From an uncultured Clostridium sp. (GTDB taxonomy: Bacteria; Bacillota; Clostridia; TANB77; CAG-508): DNA of 25,962 nucleotides. A program made the position numbers and the translations under genes. The notes beneath the pieces were generated by a model. That model had not been told where the DNA came from and ran no database searches. It saw only the letters and a list, made by a program, of their open reading frames with translations. Numbering within the stretch: position 1 is the first letter of the stretch; each line of letters begins with the position of its first letter. Shown here piece after piece: positions 15,557-22,541 of this stretch. The DNA lies in NCBI GenBank assembly GCA_900553125.1, contig USCB01000025.1:1-25962 (forward strand). The letters run 5' to 3'.

Positions 15557-16187
15557 ATGTACAAAACAATAACAAAAAATACATCATATGAACTTACAGA
15601 AAAGAAATCAAAATTTATGGCAAATCTAATATACATACAAAGCAAAGAAGATGCAGAAAACAAAATAAAAGAATACAAAAAGAAATATTTTGATGCAAGA
15701 CATAACTGTTATGCTTATAGAGTTTTAGAAAACGAAACAATTTACGAAAAATCAAGTGATGACCGGAGAACCGTCTGGAACTGCTGGAGCACCAATGCTC
15801 AATATTTTGCAAAAAAATAATTTGTGCAATGTACTTATAATCGTTACAAGGTATTTTGGAGGAATTTTATTAGGGACAGGAGGTCTTGTTAGAAGTTATT
15901 CAAGCAGCTCTTTAGGTGCAATAGAAAATGCTGAAATGTTAGAAATCGAGCCAGGAATTGAAATGACCATAACTTTGGATTATCCTGATTTTCAAAGTAT
16001 TCAGTATTATTTTGGAAAAAATGATATTAGAATTTTGAATTCAAAATATGAAAATGATATACAATGCTTAATCGAAATGGGTATTTTGACGAAAGAAAAG
16101 TTTTTATCAGATGTAAAAAATAGGAATATTAATATAAAAAAAGTAGAGATTGGAAAATCTAAGTATGTAAAAATTTACCATAAATAA
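15557..16187 (+). CDS. yigZ: YigZ/IMPACT family (UPF0029) protein, interrupted by a +1 frameshift
   Basis: The zero frame from ATG 15557 (SD AAAAGGAGA) gives 69 residues with the family's opening (FMANLIYIQSKEDAENKI, ARHNCYAYRV, YEKSSDD). Skipping C15764 continues in the +1 frame to 16187 with 140 residues, total 209, the normal length. The join rebuilds the hallmark SDDGEPSGTAGAPML, followed by VTRYFGGILLGTGGLVRSYS. The zero frame instead stops at 15820 after unrelated residues. IMPACT-domain proteins are linked to translation control, in eukaryotes by antagonising GCN2. The bacterial role is poorly defined. The reading frame is otherwise clean, so either it is expressed by recoding, or the base is an error, or the mutation is very recent. 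Confidence 0.85.
15761..15767 (+). other. Candidate +1 recoding site GAC-CGG-A in yigZ
   Basis: Zero frame reads AGT GAT GAC CGG AGA. Skipping C15764 gives AGT GAT GAC GGA GAA CCG TCT, restoring the invariant DDGEPSGTAG motif, which fixes the shift at the CGG codon to the base. Same CGG-A arrangement as 9588. Confidence 0.6.
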
Positions 16188-16270
16188 TTTTTTGTGGTCT
16201 TATAACAAAGAAAATTCATATATTTTGTCTATAACAGAAAAAGAAAAATGGAAAAAATTACCAAAAACTA

Positions 16271-16323
16271 TTGCTTTTTTGTTCACCCTATAATATAATA
16301 CAAATTGTAAAATTTTTACAATT
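16271..16323 (+). promoter_or_regulatory. spo0A promoter with a 21-bp dyad at the probable transcription start
   Basis: TTGCTT (16271-16276), 17 nt, TATAAT (16294-16299). The predicted start falls in a perfect inverted repeat, AATTGTAAAA (16303-16312), T, TTTTACAATT (16314-16323). It could be a regulator operator or a leader hairpin. I saw no clear Spo0A box (TTTGTCRAA). Confidence 0.6.
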
Positions 16324-16349
16324 AAATTTATATTTAGGAGGATAAAGCT

Positions 16350-17171
16350 GTGAAAGAAAAAATAACAGTATTAATTGCAGATGACAATCAAGAATTTAGC
16401 AGGACACTTGCAACATATCTTGGAAATCAAGAAGATATGGAAATTATAGGAATTGCAAAAGATGGATTGGAAGCAGTAGACCTAATAAAAGAAAAATTAC
16501 CAGATGTAGCAATATTAGATGTTATAATGCCTCATTTAGACGGACTTGGAGTATTAGAAAGAGTAAATAATAGTAGTAGTGAATTAGAGAAAAAACCAAT
16601 TTGTATTATGCTATCAGCAGTAGGTCAAGACAAAATAACCCAAAGGGCAATAAATTTGGGTGCTGAATATTATATGGTAAAACCATTTGATATTGAGCTT
16701 TTAATGCAAAGAATTAGGGAGATTAAGAATTTTAAACCAAGAAGCACAAGAAATAATTTTATTATAAGAGAGCCAAAAAGGACTCCTTATGTTAATGTTA
16801 ATTCAAATAAAGCGGAAGATAATCTTGAAGCTCTTGTTACTAATATTATTCATGGAGTGGGTGTTCCTGCTCATATTAAAGGTTATCAATATTTGAGAGA
16901 AGCTATTATTATGGTGGTTAATGATATTGAGGTTATTAACCAAATTACTAAAAGTTTATATCCACAAATTGCTCAAAAATTTGGTACTACACCATCAAGA
17001 GTAGAACGTGCAATCCGCCACGCAATAGAAGTTGCGTGGGGCAGAGGTGAAGTAGATTTGATGGAGAATATTTTTGGATATACTGTTTCAGCTGCTAAAG
17101 GAAAGCCTACTAATTCGGAATTTATTGCAATGATTGCTGATAAATTAAGACTTGAATTAAAGTCAGCATAA
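16350..17171 (+). CDS. spo0A: Sporulation master response regulator Spo0A
   Basis: Phosphorylated transcription factor that commits the cell to sporulation. It has 273 residues (about 267 in Bacillus subtilis). The receiver domain shows the acidic pocket D11-D12 (IADDN), phosphorylation site D57 (LDVIMPHLDG) and the conserved Lys in MVKPFD. After a linker at about 130-150, the Spo0A-specific DNA-binding domain follows, with VGVPAHIKGYQYLREAI, then TPSRVERAIRHAIEVAWGRG (recognition helix from about residue 214) and the C-terminal EFIAMIADKLRLE. The start is GTG 16350, 8 nt after AGGAGG. It has its own promoter and terminator, so it is probably monocistronic. Its presence points to an endospore-forming Firmicute. 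Confidence 0.97.
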   Translation: MKEKITVLIADDNQEFSRTLATYLGNQEDMEIIGIAKDGLEAVDLIKEKLPDVAILDVIMPHLDGLGVLERVNNSSSELEKKPICIMLSAVGQDKITQRAINLGAEYYMVKPFDIELLMQRIREIKNFKPRSTRNNFIIREPKRTPYVNVNSNKAEDNLEALVTNIIHGVGVPAHIKGYQYLREAIIMVVNDIEVINQITKSLYPQIAQKFGTTPSRVERAIRHAIEVAWGRGEVDLMENIFGYTVSAAKGKPTNSEFIAMIADKLRLELKSA

Positions 17172-17193
17172 CAATAGTACCAAGCACGCAAAT

Positions 17194-17226
17194 AAGCCCC
17201 TTGCTATTTACAACAATGGGGCTTTT
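17194..17226 (+). terminator. Intrinsic terminator of spo0A
   Basis: Arms AAGCCCC (17194-17200) and GGGGCTT (17218-17224) with inner TTG/CAA pairing, followed by TT and an AT-rich stretch. The T tract is short. Confidence 0.7.
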
Positions 17227-17404
17227 ACTTAAAACTTTTTTGGCATCTACACTATCATCTTTATAGAAAACAGTTGTATCACATCCGTTGCTGACAAGAA
17301 CGACCTTATTTTGCTTTTTCATATCCCATAAGGTCTGTTCCATGTATTGTACATACTACTGGAATATCGTAATCTGTAAGGATAAAAGAGGAAAATTTGT
17401 CCAT
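17227..17404 (-). pseudogene. Remnant of a GT4-type glycosyltransferase
   Basis: The 342-nt gap between spo0A and the next gene holds two abutting minus-strand fragments in different frames. Fragment A (17404-17309) reads DYDIPVVCTIHGTDLMGY, like the acceptor-domain strand and HGTD motif of GT4 glycosyltransferases. Fragment B (17307-17227) reads KVVLVSNGCDTTVFYKDDS, like the start of the donor domain (NGxDxxxF). In intact enzymes about 80 residues separate these motifs, so an internal deletion, frame change and truncation at both ends are implied. No ribosome site or promoter is evident. Confidence 0.5.
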
Positions 17405-17458
17405 TCACATTTACACCTAGATTGTAATTTCTTATATTTATTGTAAGGCTTTTTTTAT

Positions 17459-17487
17459 TTGATATTTTATTTAAAGTGATATATAAT
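17459..17487 (+). promoter_or_regulatory. Sigma-A promoter of the second HAM1-family gene
   Basis: TTGATA (17459-17464), 17 nt, TATAAT (17482-17487), ending just before the AGGAGG site at 17496-17501. Initiation near 17494 would leave a very short leader. Confidence 0.65.
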
Positions 17488-17513
17488 AAGCAAAAAGGAG
17501 GAAATATCAAAAA

Positions 17514-18116
17514 ATGAAACTATTATTTGCAACAACAAATCCAGCAAAGGTTAAAACATATAAAGACAAATTAGCTGAAAAAGGAATAGAATTGATAACA
17601 ATAAAAGATCTGGATATCAAAATAAATATTAATGAAAATGGAAAAAATGCACTGGAAAATGCTTACATAAAAGCAAAAACATATTATGACAAAACCAAAA
17701 TACCTACAATAGGTATGGATGATTGCCTTTTTATAGAAGGAATTTCAGAAGAAGAACAACCTGGAACAAATGTTAGAAGAGTTAATGGAAAAAGATTAAA
17801 TGACGAAGAAATGATAGAATACTATACTAAATTAGTAAAAAAATATGGAAATAAATTAACAGCCAAATGGGTTTATGGTATGGTTGTTTGTACAGATAAA
17901 GAAATTTTTAAATTTACTTGGAGCAAAGATGATTTTTATTTAGTAGACAAACCAATTGAAAAAAGAAATGTAGGATATCCATTGGATTCTATTAGTGTTA
18001 TTCCAGAAACTGGAAAATATTTTGCTGAGTTAGTTGAGCAAAAAGATGAAAAATATAAGAAAAAAGAGAGTATAGAAAAAGTGATAAATTTTATTGTGGA
18101 AAGTTTAAACTCATAG
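17514..18116 (+). CDS. Divergent HAM1-family nucleotide pyrophosphatase
   Basis: A 200-residue protein with the family's opening FATTNPAK (5-12), ALENAYIKAKTYYD (46-59), an acidic GMDDCLFIEGI (67-77) in the place of the catalytic DDSGL loop, and PGTNVRRVNGKRL (83-95) in place of PGxxSARY. The C-terminal third departs further: GYPLDSISVIP takes the place of GFGYDPIF. It is probably a phosphohydrolase on a modified nucleotide, but substrate differences from the RdgB-like protein at 13825 are likely. The AGGAGG lies 12 nt before ATG, somewhat long. It has its own promoter and terminator. Confidence 0.7.
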   Translation: MKLLFATTNPAKVKTYKDKLAEKGIELITIKDLDIKININENGKNALENAYIKAKTYYDKTKIPTIGMDDCLFIEGISEEEQPGTNVRRVNGKRLNDEEMIEYYTKLVKKYGNKLTAKWVYGMVVCTDKEIFKFTWSKDDFYLVDKPIEKRNVGYPLDSISVIPETGKYFAELVEQKDEKYKKKESIEKVINFIVESLNS

Positions 18117-18148
18117 TAAGCTATTTTAGTTTACTATGAGCTTATTTT
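18110..18148 (+). terminator. Intrinsic terminator of the second HAM1-family gene
   Basis: A 13-bp stem CTCATAGTAAGCT (18110-18122) with 18128-18140, one G-U pair, loop ATTTT, then a T-rich tail. The TAG stop lies within the left arm. Confidence 0.85.
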
Positions 18149-18267
18149 TTTATTTAATGAATAAATTAAAAAAATTTGAAAATAATATAAAAAAACTGAC
18201 CAAAATTCACAAAACTTTCACAATTATATGTTATAAGTAAGACAAAAAATTCAAAGGAGGAAAAATT

Positions 18268-20043
18268 ATGTATTATAGTAATGGGAATTACGAAGCATTT
18301 GCGCATCCTAGAAAACCAGAAGGAGTAGATAACAAATCTGCATACTTAGTAGGAGCAGGATTAGCATCACTTGCAGCAGCGTGCTTCTTAGTTAGAGATG
18401 GACAAATGAAAGGTGAAAATATTCACATATTAGAAGAACAAAAATTAGCAGGAGGAGCATGTGACGGAATAAAAGATTCAAGCAAAGGATTTATAATTCG
18501 TGGTGGAAGAGAAATGGAAAATCATTTTGAATGTTTATGGGATTTATTCCGTTCAATACCATCATTAGAAACAGAAGGAGCTTCAGTTTTAGATGAATAT
18601 TATTGGTTAAACAAAAAAGACCCAAACTATTCATTAATGAGAGCAACAGTAAATAGAGGAGAAGATGCACATACTGATGGAAAATTTGCATTATCAGATA
18701 AAGCATCATTGGAAATAATAAAATTATTCTTTACAAAAGATGAAGATTTATATGACAAAAAAATAACAGATGTATTTACAGATGAATTTTTTAAATCAAA
18801 CTTCTGGTTATATTGGAGAACCATGTTTGCATTTGAAGATTGGCATAGTGCATTAGAAATGAAACTATATATCCAAAGATTTATACATCATATTGGAGGA
18901 TTACCAGACTTTTCAGCACTTAAATTTACAAAATACAATCAATATGAATCATTAATATTACCAATGGTAAAATACCTAGAAAGTCACGGAGTACACTTCC
19001 AATATGATACAAAAGTTACAAACATATTATTTGATATTGATGGCAAAAAGAAAACAGCTAAACAAATTGTTTGCATTCATAATGGACAAGAGGAAAGCAT
19101 TGGCTTAACAGTAAATGACCTAGTATTTGTAACAAACGGAAGTTGTACAGAAAGAGCAATGATAGGAGACCAAAATACTGCACCAGATTTAACAATAGAA
19201 AATGGAGAAGGTGCTTGTTGGGATTTATGGAGAAAGATTGCAAGACAAAGTGAAGATTTTGGACATCCAAATAAATTCTGTATGGATATTTCAAAAACAA
19301 ACTGGGAATCTGCAACAGTTACAACATTAGATAGTAAAATACCACCATATATTGAAAAAATCTGTAAGAGAGATCCATTTAGTGGAAGAGTGGTTACCGG
19401 TGGAATTGTTTCTGTAAAAGATTCTAATTGGCTTATGAGTTGGACAATAAATAGACAACCTCATTTTAAAGAACAACCAGATGGTCAATTAGTTGTATGG
19501 GTATATGGATTATTTACAAATGTACCAGGAAACTATATTAAAAAGCCTATGAGAGAATGTACAGGTAAAGAAATTACAGAAGAATGGTTATATCATTTAG
19601 GTGTACCAGAAGACCAAATAGAAGAATTAGCAACAAATTCAGCAAATTGTGTACCTTGTATGATGCCATATATTACAGCTTTCTTTATGCCAAGAACAGC
19701 AGGTGATAGACCAAAAGTTGTACCAGAAGGATGCCAAAACTTTGCATTTTTAGGTCAATTTGCAGATACTGTAAGAGATACAGTATTTACTACCGAATAT
19801 TCTGTAAGAACAGCTATGGAAGCGGTTTATACTTTACTTGATATTGATAGAGGTGTACCTGAGGTATTTGGTTCTTGTTATGATATTAGAGCTTTACTTG
19901 ATGCAACTTCTAAGATGACTGATGGAAAGAAATTGAGTGATATAAAACTTCCAATGGCAGCTAATATGGCTTTAAAAACAGGAATGAAAAAGATTTCTGG
20001 AACTGTTATTGAGGATTTGCTTAAGAGATATAATTTAATATAA
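18268..20043 (+). CDS. ohyA: Oleate hydratase (FAD-dependent, myosin-cross-reactive antigen family)
   Basis: Adds water across the cis-9 double bond of oleic and related acids to give 10-hydroxy fatty acids, detoxifying host or dietary unsaturated fatty acids at the membrane. The 591-residue length equals that of well-studied homologues. The FAD-binding Rossmann motif is VGAGLASLAAA (28-38). The loop RGGREMENHFE (78-88) holds catalytic Glu82, and Tyr201 (KLYIQRF) matches the second catalytic residue in Staphylococcus aureus numbering. FVTNGSCTERAMIGD and the C-terminal FLGQFADTVRDTVFTTEYS are also family hallmarks. SD AAGGAGG precedes ATG 18268. A possible extended -10 TGTTATAAG lies at 18229-18237. 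A strong terminator follows, so it is transcribed alone. Confidence 0.97.
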   Translation: MYYSNGNYEAFAHPRKPEGVDNKSAYLVGAGLASLAAACFLVRDGQMKGENIHILEEQKLAGGACDGIKDSSKGFIIRGGREMENHFECLWDLFRSIPSLETEGASVLDEYYWLNKKDPNYSLMRATVNRGEDAHTDGKFALSDKASLEIIKLFFTKDEDLYDKKITDVFTDEFFKSNFWLYWRTMFAFEDWHSALEMKLYIQRFIHHIGGLPDFSALKFTKYNQYESLILPMVKYLESHGVHFQYDTKVTNILFDIDGKKKTAKQIVCIHNGQEESIGLTVNDLVFVTNGSCTERAMIGDQNTAPDLTIENGEGACWDLWRKIARQSEDFGHPNKFCMDISKTNWESATVTTLDSKIPPYIEKICKRDPFSGRVVTGGIVSVKDSNWLMSWTINRQPHFKEQPDGQLVVWVYGLFTNVPGNYIKKPMRECTGKEITEEWLYHLGVPEDQIEELATNSANCVPCMMPYITAFFMPRTAGDRPKVVPEGCQNFAFLGQFADTVRDTVFTTEYSVRTAMEAVYTLLDIDRGVPEVFGSCYDIRALLDATSKMTDGKKLSDIKLPMAANMALKTGMKKISGTVIEDLLKRYNLI

Positions 20044-20059
20044 AAATTTGGCAAAATAC

Positions 20060-20089
20060 TTGCCTAAAAATACTCGTAAATGGTAAAAT
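20060..20089 (+). promoter_or_regulatory. Possible promoter of the DUF2974 gene, overlapping the ohyA terminator
   Basis: TTGCCT (20060-20065), 18 nt, extended -10 TGGTAAAAT (TAAAAT 20084-20089), located in the terminator stem and loop. Same nested layout as at 13771-13800. Confidence 0.35.
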
Positions 20090-20105
20090 GTTTACGAGTA
20101 TTTTT
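20066..20105 (+). terminator. Intrinsic terminator of ohyA
   Basis: A perfect 15-bp stem, AAAAATACTCGTAAA (20066-20080) with 20091-20105, a 10-nt loop and a terminal T run. Confidence 0.88.
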
Positions 20106-20128
20106 AAATTTGAAAGGAAGTTTTAATT

Positions 20129-21229
20129 ATGCCAAACATAAATGATTATATAAAATGGAGAGGAGACCTAGAATTAAATGTATCGGAATTCAATGAAATA
20201 GATAGTCTAATTCTTGCAAGATTTTCGTACCTACCATTTGAAAGTTTAATAAAAAAAGAAGAAGAACTAACAATAGAAGAACTATCCAAAAGATTTGAAA
20301 AAGCAGATAAAAATAAACTAGAAATATTATGGCCAGATGATAGTGATCTTTTGCCACTTCTAGGACAATCAAAAAGGTTTGGAAAAATGATAGCAACAGA
20401 TTTTTTAAACAAATTTGACCCAGAACAAGAAAAACAATTTTCAGCAATTACAGTATTACTTCCAGATGACACAATTTTCATATCATACAGAGGAACAGAT
20501 AACACAATAATAGGATGGAAAGAAGACTTTAATATGAGTTTTAAGAGCCATATTGCATCACAATTAGATTCTGTAAAATACATAAATGATATTGCTAAAA
20601 AATATCAAAACAACATAAGGATAGGTGGACACTCTAAAGGTGGAAATTTGGCGGTATATGCTGCGGTTTTTGCAGCTGAGGAAGCAAAGAAAAGAATTAT
20701 AAATGTGTATAATAATGATGGACCAGGATTTGCAGATGACATAACAAATACAAAAGAATATAAAGAAATGATAGAAAAAGTTCATACATATATTCCGCAA
20801 TCATCTGTAATAGGCAGACTTTTAAACCATGAAGAAAAATATACTGTTGTAAAAAGTATTCAAAAAGGAATTATGCAACACGATTTATATAGTTGGCAAG
20901 TTCAAGGAACTAAAGTTGTTAGTTTAAAAGAAGTTACAAATGGAAGTGAATTTGTAGATAAAACAATTAAACAATGGCTTGATGATGTTGAGCCTAGGCA
21001 AAGAGAAATTGTTATAGATACGATATTTGATATTTTAAGTACAACAGAAGCGGAAAGTATGATTCAAATTAGAGAAAAGTGGTTTAAAAATGTTGGAATT
21101 ATGTTAAAAAACTATAAAAATCTAGACGAAGATAGTAAAAAAATGATTGGAGAAATAGTAAGAAAATTAGTTATTGTTGCTAAAGACAATTTTGTTGATG
21201 AAATGCCATCATTTGGAAAAAAGAAATAA
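20129..21229 (+). CDS. DUF2974 (Mbeg1-like) alpha/beta-hydrolase
   Basis: A 366-residue protein with a lipase-like core. FISYRGTDNTIIGWKEDFNM (117-136) matches the oxyanion-side strand and loop. The nucleophile elbow is GGHSKGGNLAVYAA (166-179) with Ser169 in GHSKG. NNDGPGF and the later histidine-bearing segment could complete a triad. There is no signal peptide or TM segment, so it is probably cytoplasmic. Firmicute proteins of this kind are annotated DUF2974 or Mbeg1-like. The substrate is unknown, and esterase or lipase activity is inference from the fold. SD AAAGGAAG precedes ATG 20129. It ends at a strong bidirectional terminator. Being next to oleate hydratase could suggest lipid handling, but each gene seems to have its own transcript. 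Confidence 0.82.
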   Translation: MPNINDYIKWRGDLELNVSEFNEIDSLILARFSYLPFESLIKKEEELTIEELSKRFEKADKNKLEILWPDDSDLLPLLGQSKRFGKMIATDFLNKFDPEQEKQFSAITVLLPDDTIFISYRGTDNTIIGWKEDFNMSFKSHIASQLDSVKYINDIAKKYQNNIRIGGHSKGGNLAVYAAVFAAEEAKKRIINVYNNDGPGFADDITNTKEYKEMIEKVHTYIPQSSVIGRLLNHEEKYTVVKSIQKGIMQHDLYSWQVQGTKVVSLKEVTNGSEFVDKTIKQWLDDVEPRQREIVIDTIFDILSTTEAESMIQIREKWFKNVGIMLKNYKNLDEDSKKMIGEIVRKLVIVAKDNFVDEMPSFGKKK

Positions 21230-21233
21230 AAAG

Positions 21234-21270
21234 AATTATCCTTATTACGCCAAAAGTAATAAGGATAATT
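21234..21270. terminator. Bidirectional terminator between convergent genes
   Basis: A perfect 15-bp stem, AATTATCCTTATTAC (21234-21248) with 21256-21270, and loop GCCAAAA. It serves the DUF2974 gene and the minus-strand deacetylase ending at 21276. Confidence 0.9.
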
Positions 21271-21275
21271 TTGCT

Positions 21276-22061
21276 TTAAAGAATATCATAAAAATTTTTA
21301 AAAGTATAGCCTTGGGACTTTAGATATTGAATAGATTCTTTTAGTACATTAGAAGAATTACTAACATCTTTTGTATCATGCATTAAAATAACTAATGTAT
21401 TTTTTCCTTTACAAGTCTTTTTCAAATTATTTAATAATTGGTAATTGTTATATTTTTTAACTGAATCATTATTTAAACAATTCCAATCAATATAAGTATA
21501 GTTCATCTCCTTTAAAAGCCTAACAGCTTCTTTTTTCTTAGCTTTATTATTTGGAGACATAAAACCATTTGGAAATCTAAATATATGAGAACAATAATCT
21601 TGCACATCAATTGCATTTCCAATGGCTAAATCTGTTTTTTTAATTTCATTTATAAAACTTTCGTTATTTTTATAAAGAACAGAATTATTATGATCATATC
21701 CGTGATTTGCAATAAAATGCCCTTCTTCATAAGCTCGTTTTACAATTTCTGGATGGCTGTCAACATTTTTTCCTATAACGAAAAAAGAAGCCCTTACATT
21801 TTCGTCTTTTAAAATATCCAAAACTTTAGGAGTGACAGAGGCATTTGGACCGTCATCAAAGGTTAAAAAAGCAATTTTTTCGGAGCCATTAGTTAAATTT
21901 GAAATTTTTGATATTGCCTCATCTGAAATAGCACTATTTTTAGAAAGTTCTATTGCTAAGCAAGCATTAAAGTTTTGAAAATAAAAAATAAAAAAAGCTG
22001 ATATGATTAAGATAAAAATGAGCATTATAATATAATTTTTTCGTATAAAAAATATCTTCAT
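21276..22061 (-). CDS. Membrane-anchored polysaccharide deacetylase (NodB domain)
   Basis: Carbohydrate esterase 4 enzyme that should remove N- or O-acetyl groups from cell-wall glycans outside the cell. It has 261 residues from ATG 22061, chosen because GGTG lies 8 nt upstream and the protein then begins MKIFFIRKN before a signal-anchor helix (10-28). The ATG at 22109 lacks a site. The NodB motifs are TFDDGP (D69, D70), metal ligands H120 and H124 (NHGYDH), RFPNG (162-166, shorter than the usual RxPY/FG form), DWNCLNND (192-199) and ILMHDT (H228). Variation in motifs 3 and 4 suggests a subfamily with altered substrate. It may be sporulation- or wall-related, but this is not shown. Confidence 0.9.
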   Translation of the reverse strand: MKIFFIRKNYIIMLIFILIISAFFIFYFQNFNACLAIELSKNSAISDEAISKISNLTNGSEKIAFLTFDDGPNASVTPKVLDILKDENVRASFFVIGKNVDSHPEIVKRAYEEGHFIANHGYDHNNSVLYKNNESFINEIKKTDLAIGNAIDVQDYCSHIFRFPNGFMSPNNKAKKKEAVRLLKEMNYTYIDWNCLNNDSVKKYNNYQLLNNLKKTCKGKNTLVILMHDTKDVSNSSNVLKESIQYLKSQGYTFKNFYDIL

Positions 22062-22158
22062 AAATATATCACCATTAAATTTTATGATGGAAGGCATTAA
22101 GTAATGCATAAAACAAATATCTTCATCTTAATTTTTGTCAAAAAAGTTTTGAAAACTC

Positions 22159-22185
22159 TTGACTTAAAGTTTACTCTAATATACA
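22159..22185 (+). promoter_or_regulatory. MerR-type promoter/operator-like sequence
   Basis: TTGACT (22159-22164) is followed by the dyad TTAAAGT-TT-ACTCTAA (22164-22179), closely resembling the dyads bound by MerR-family activators. The -10 region is poor. No MerR gene is present in the window. The downstream ORF is only 59 codons, so this may be an orphaned promoter. Confidence 0.4.
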
Positions 22186-22199
22186 ACACAATTTAGCCT

Positions 22200-22379
22200 A
22201 TGGAACAGGAGCAGAAGCATTTTGTGGTTCATTTTCCAATAGAAAGAGTTGCCAATATACTATTGAATTTGATAGATGAAATAAATTTGGAAGAAATGAA
22301 TTTTGACGAATTATTTGAAATGATGAACGATACATTAAAAAAATATAGGTTTACAATAGATATGACACACTTGAATTAA
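22200..22379 (+). CDS. Short ORF of 59 codons, unrecognised, possibly a remnant
   Basis: ATG 22200 opens a frame ending at TAA 22377-22379. The product is acidic and probably helical (VANILLNLIDEINLEEM, then FDELFEMMNDTLKKYRF). It has no good ribosome site and an in-frame stop just before the ATG, so it could be the tail of a decayed gene that once stood behind the MerR-like promoter. I do not recognise a family. Confidence 0.25.
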   Translation: MEQEQKHFVVHFPIERVANILLNLIDEINLEEMNFDELFEMMNDTLKKYRFTIDMTHLN

Positions 22380-22386
22380 AAAAATA

Positions 22387-22415
22387 TTGACTTTAATTCA
22401 ATAATGTGATATTTT
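22387..22415 (+). promoter_or_regulatory. Probable promoter of the permease-ATPase-permease operon
   Basis: TTGACT (22387-22392), 17 nt, TATTTT (22410-22415) with an extended TG at 22407-22408. The leader to the first large gene is about 120 nt and carries two tiny ORFs. Confidence 0.55.
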
Positions 22416-22447
22416 GCATAGGTAAAAAGTATTAGGAGGTAATAATT

Positions 22448-22477
22448 ATGGAATTAAAAATGAGAAATATAAATTAA
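22448..22477 (+). CDS. Tiny leader ORF 1 (9 codons)
   Basis: MELKMRNIN followed by TAA. A very strong AGGAGG (22434-22439) lies 8 nt upstream, better than those of many full genes here. It could be a leader peptide or the remaining start of a deleted gene. Confidence 0.35.
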   Translation: MELKMRNIN

Positions 22478-22491
22478 TATGGAGGGAATTT

Positions 22492-22536
22492 ATGAAAAAA
22501 GAATGGAATCTATTAAATATGTATAAAGGAGAGTGA
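22492..22536 (+). CDS. Tiny leader ORF 2 (14 codons)
   Basis: MKKEWNLLNMYKGE followed by TGA, with GGAGG (22481-22485) 6 nt upstream. Its last codons contain the ribosome site of the ABC permease (GGAG 22528-22531) and its stop lies 5 nt before the permease ATG, so translation of the two could be coupled. Confidence 0.4.
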   Translation: MKKEWNLLNMYKGE

Positions 22537-22541
22537 TAAAA

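Noticed and set aside
15400..15678. A 93-residue N-terminal extension of the radical SAM protein
   Set aside because: It crosses the palindromic repeat and a perfect promoter lies inside it (15425-15453). The proper start at 15399 has a ribosome site.
17122..17343. A 73-residue minus-strand ORF as a real gene
   Set aside because: It lacks a ribosome site and runs into the spo0A terminator and 3' end. Only its middle resembles a glycosyltransferase, so I treat it as part of a remnant.
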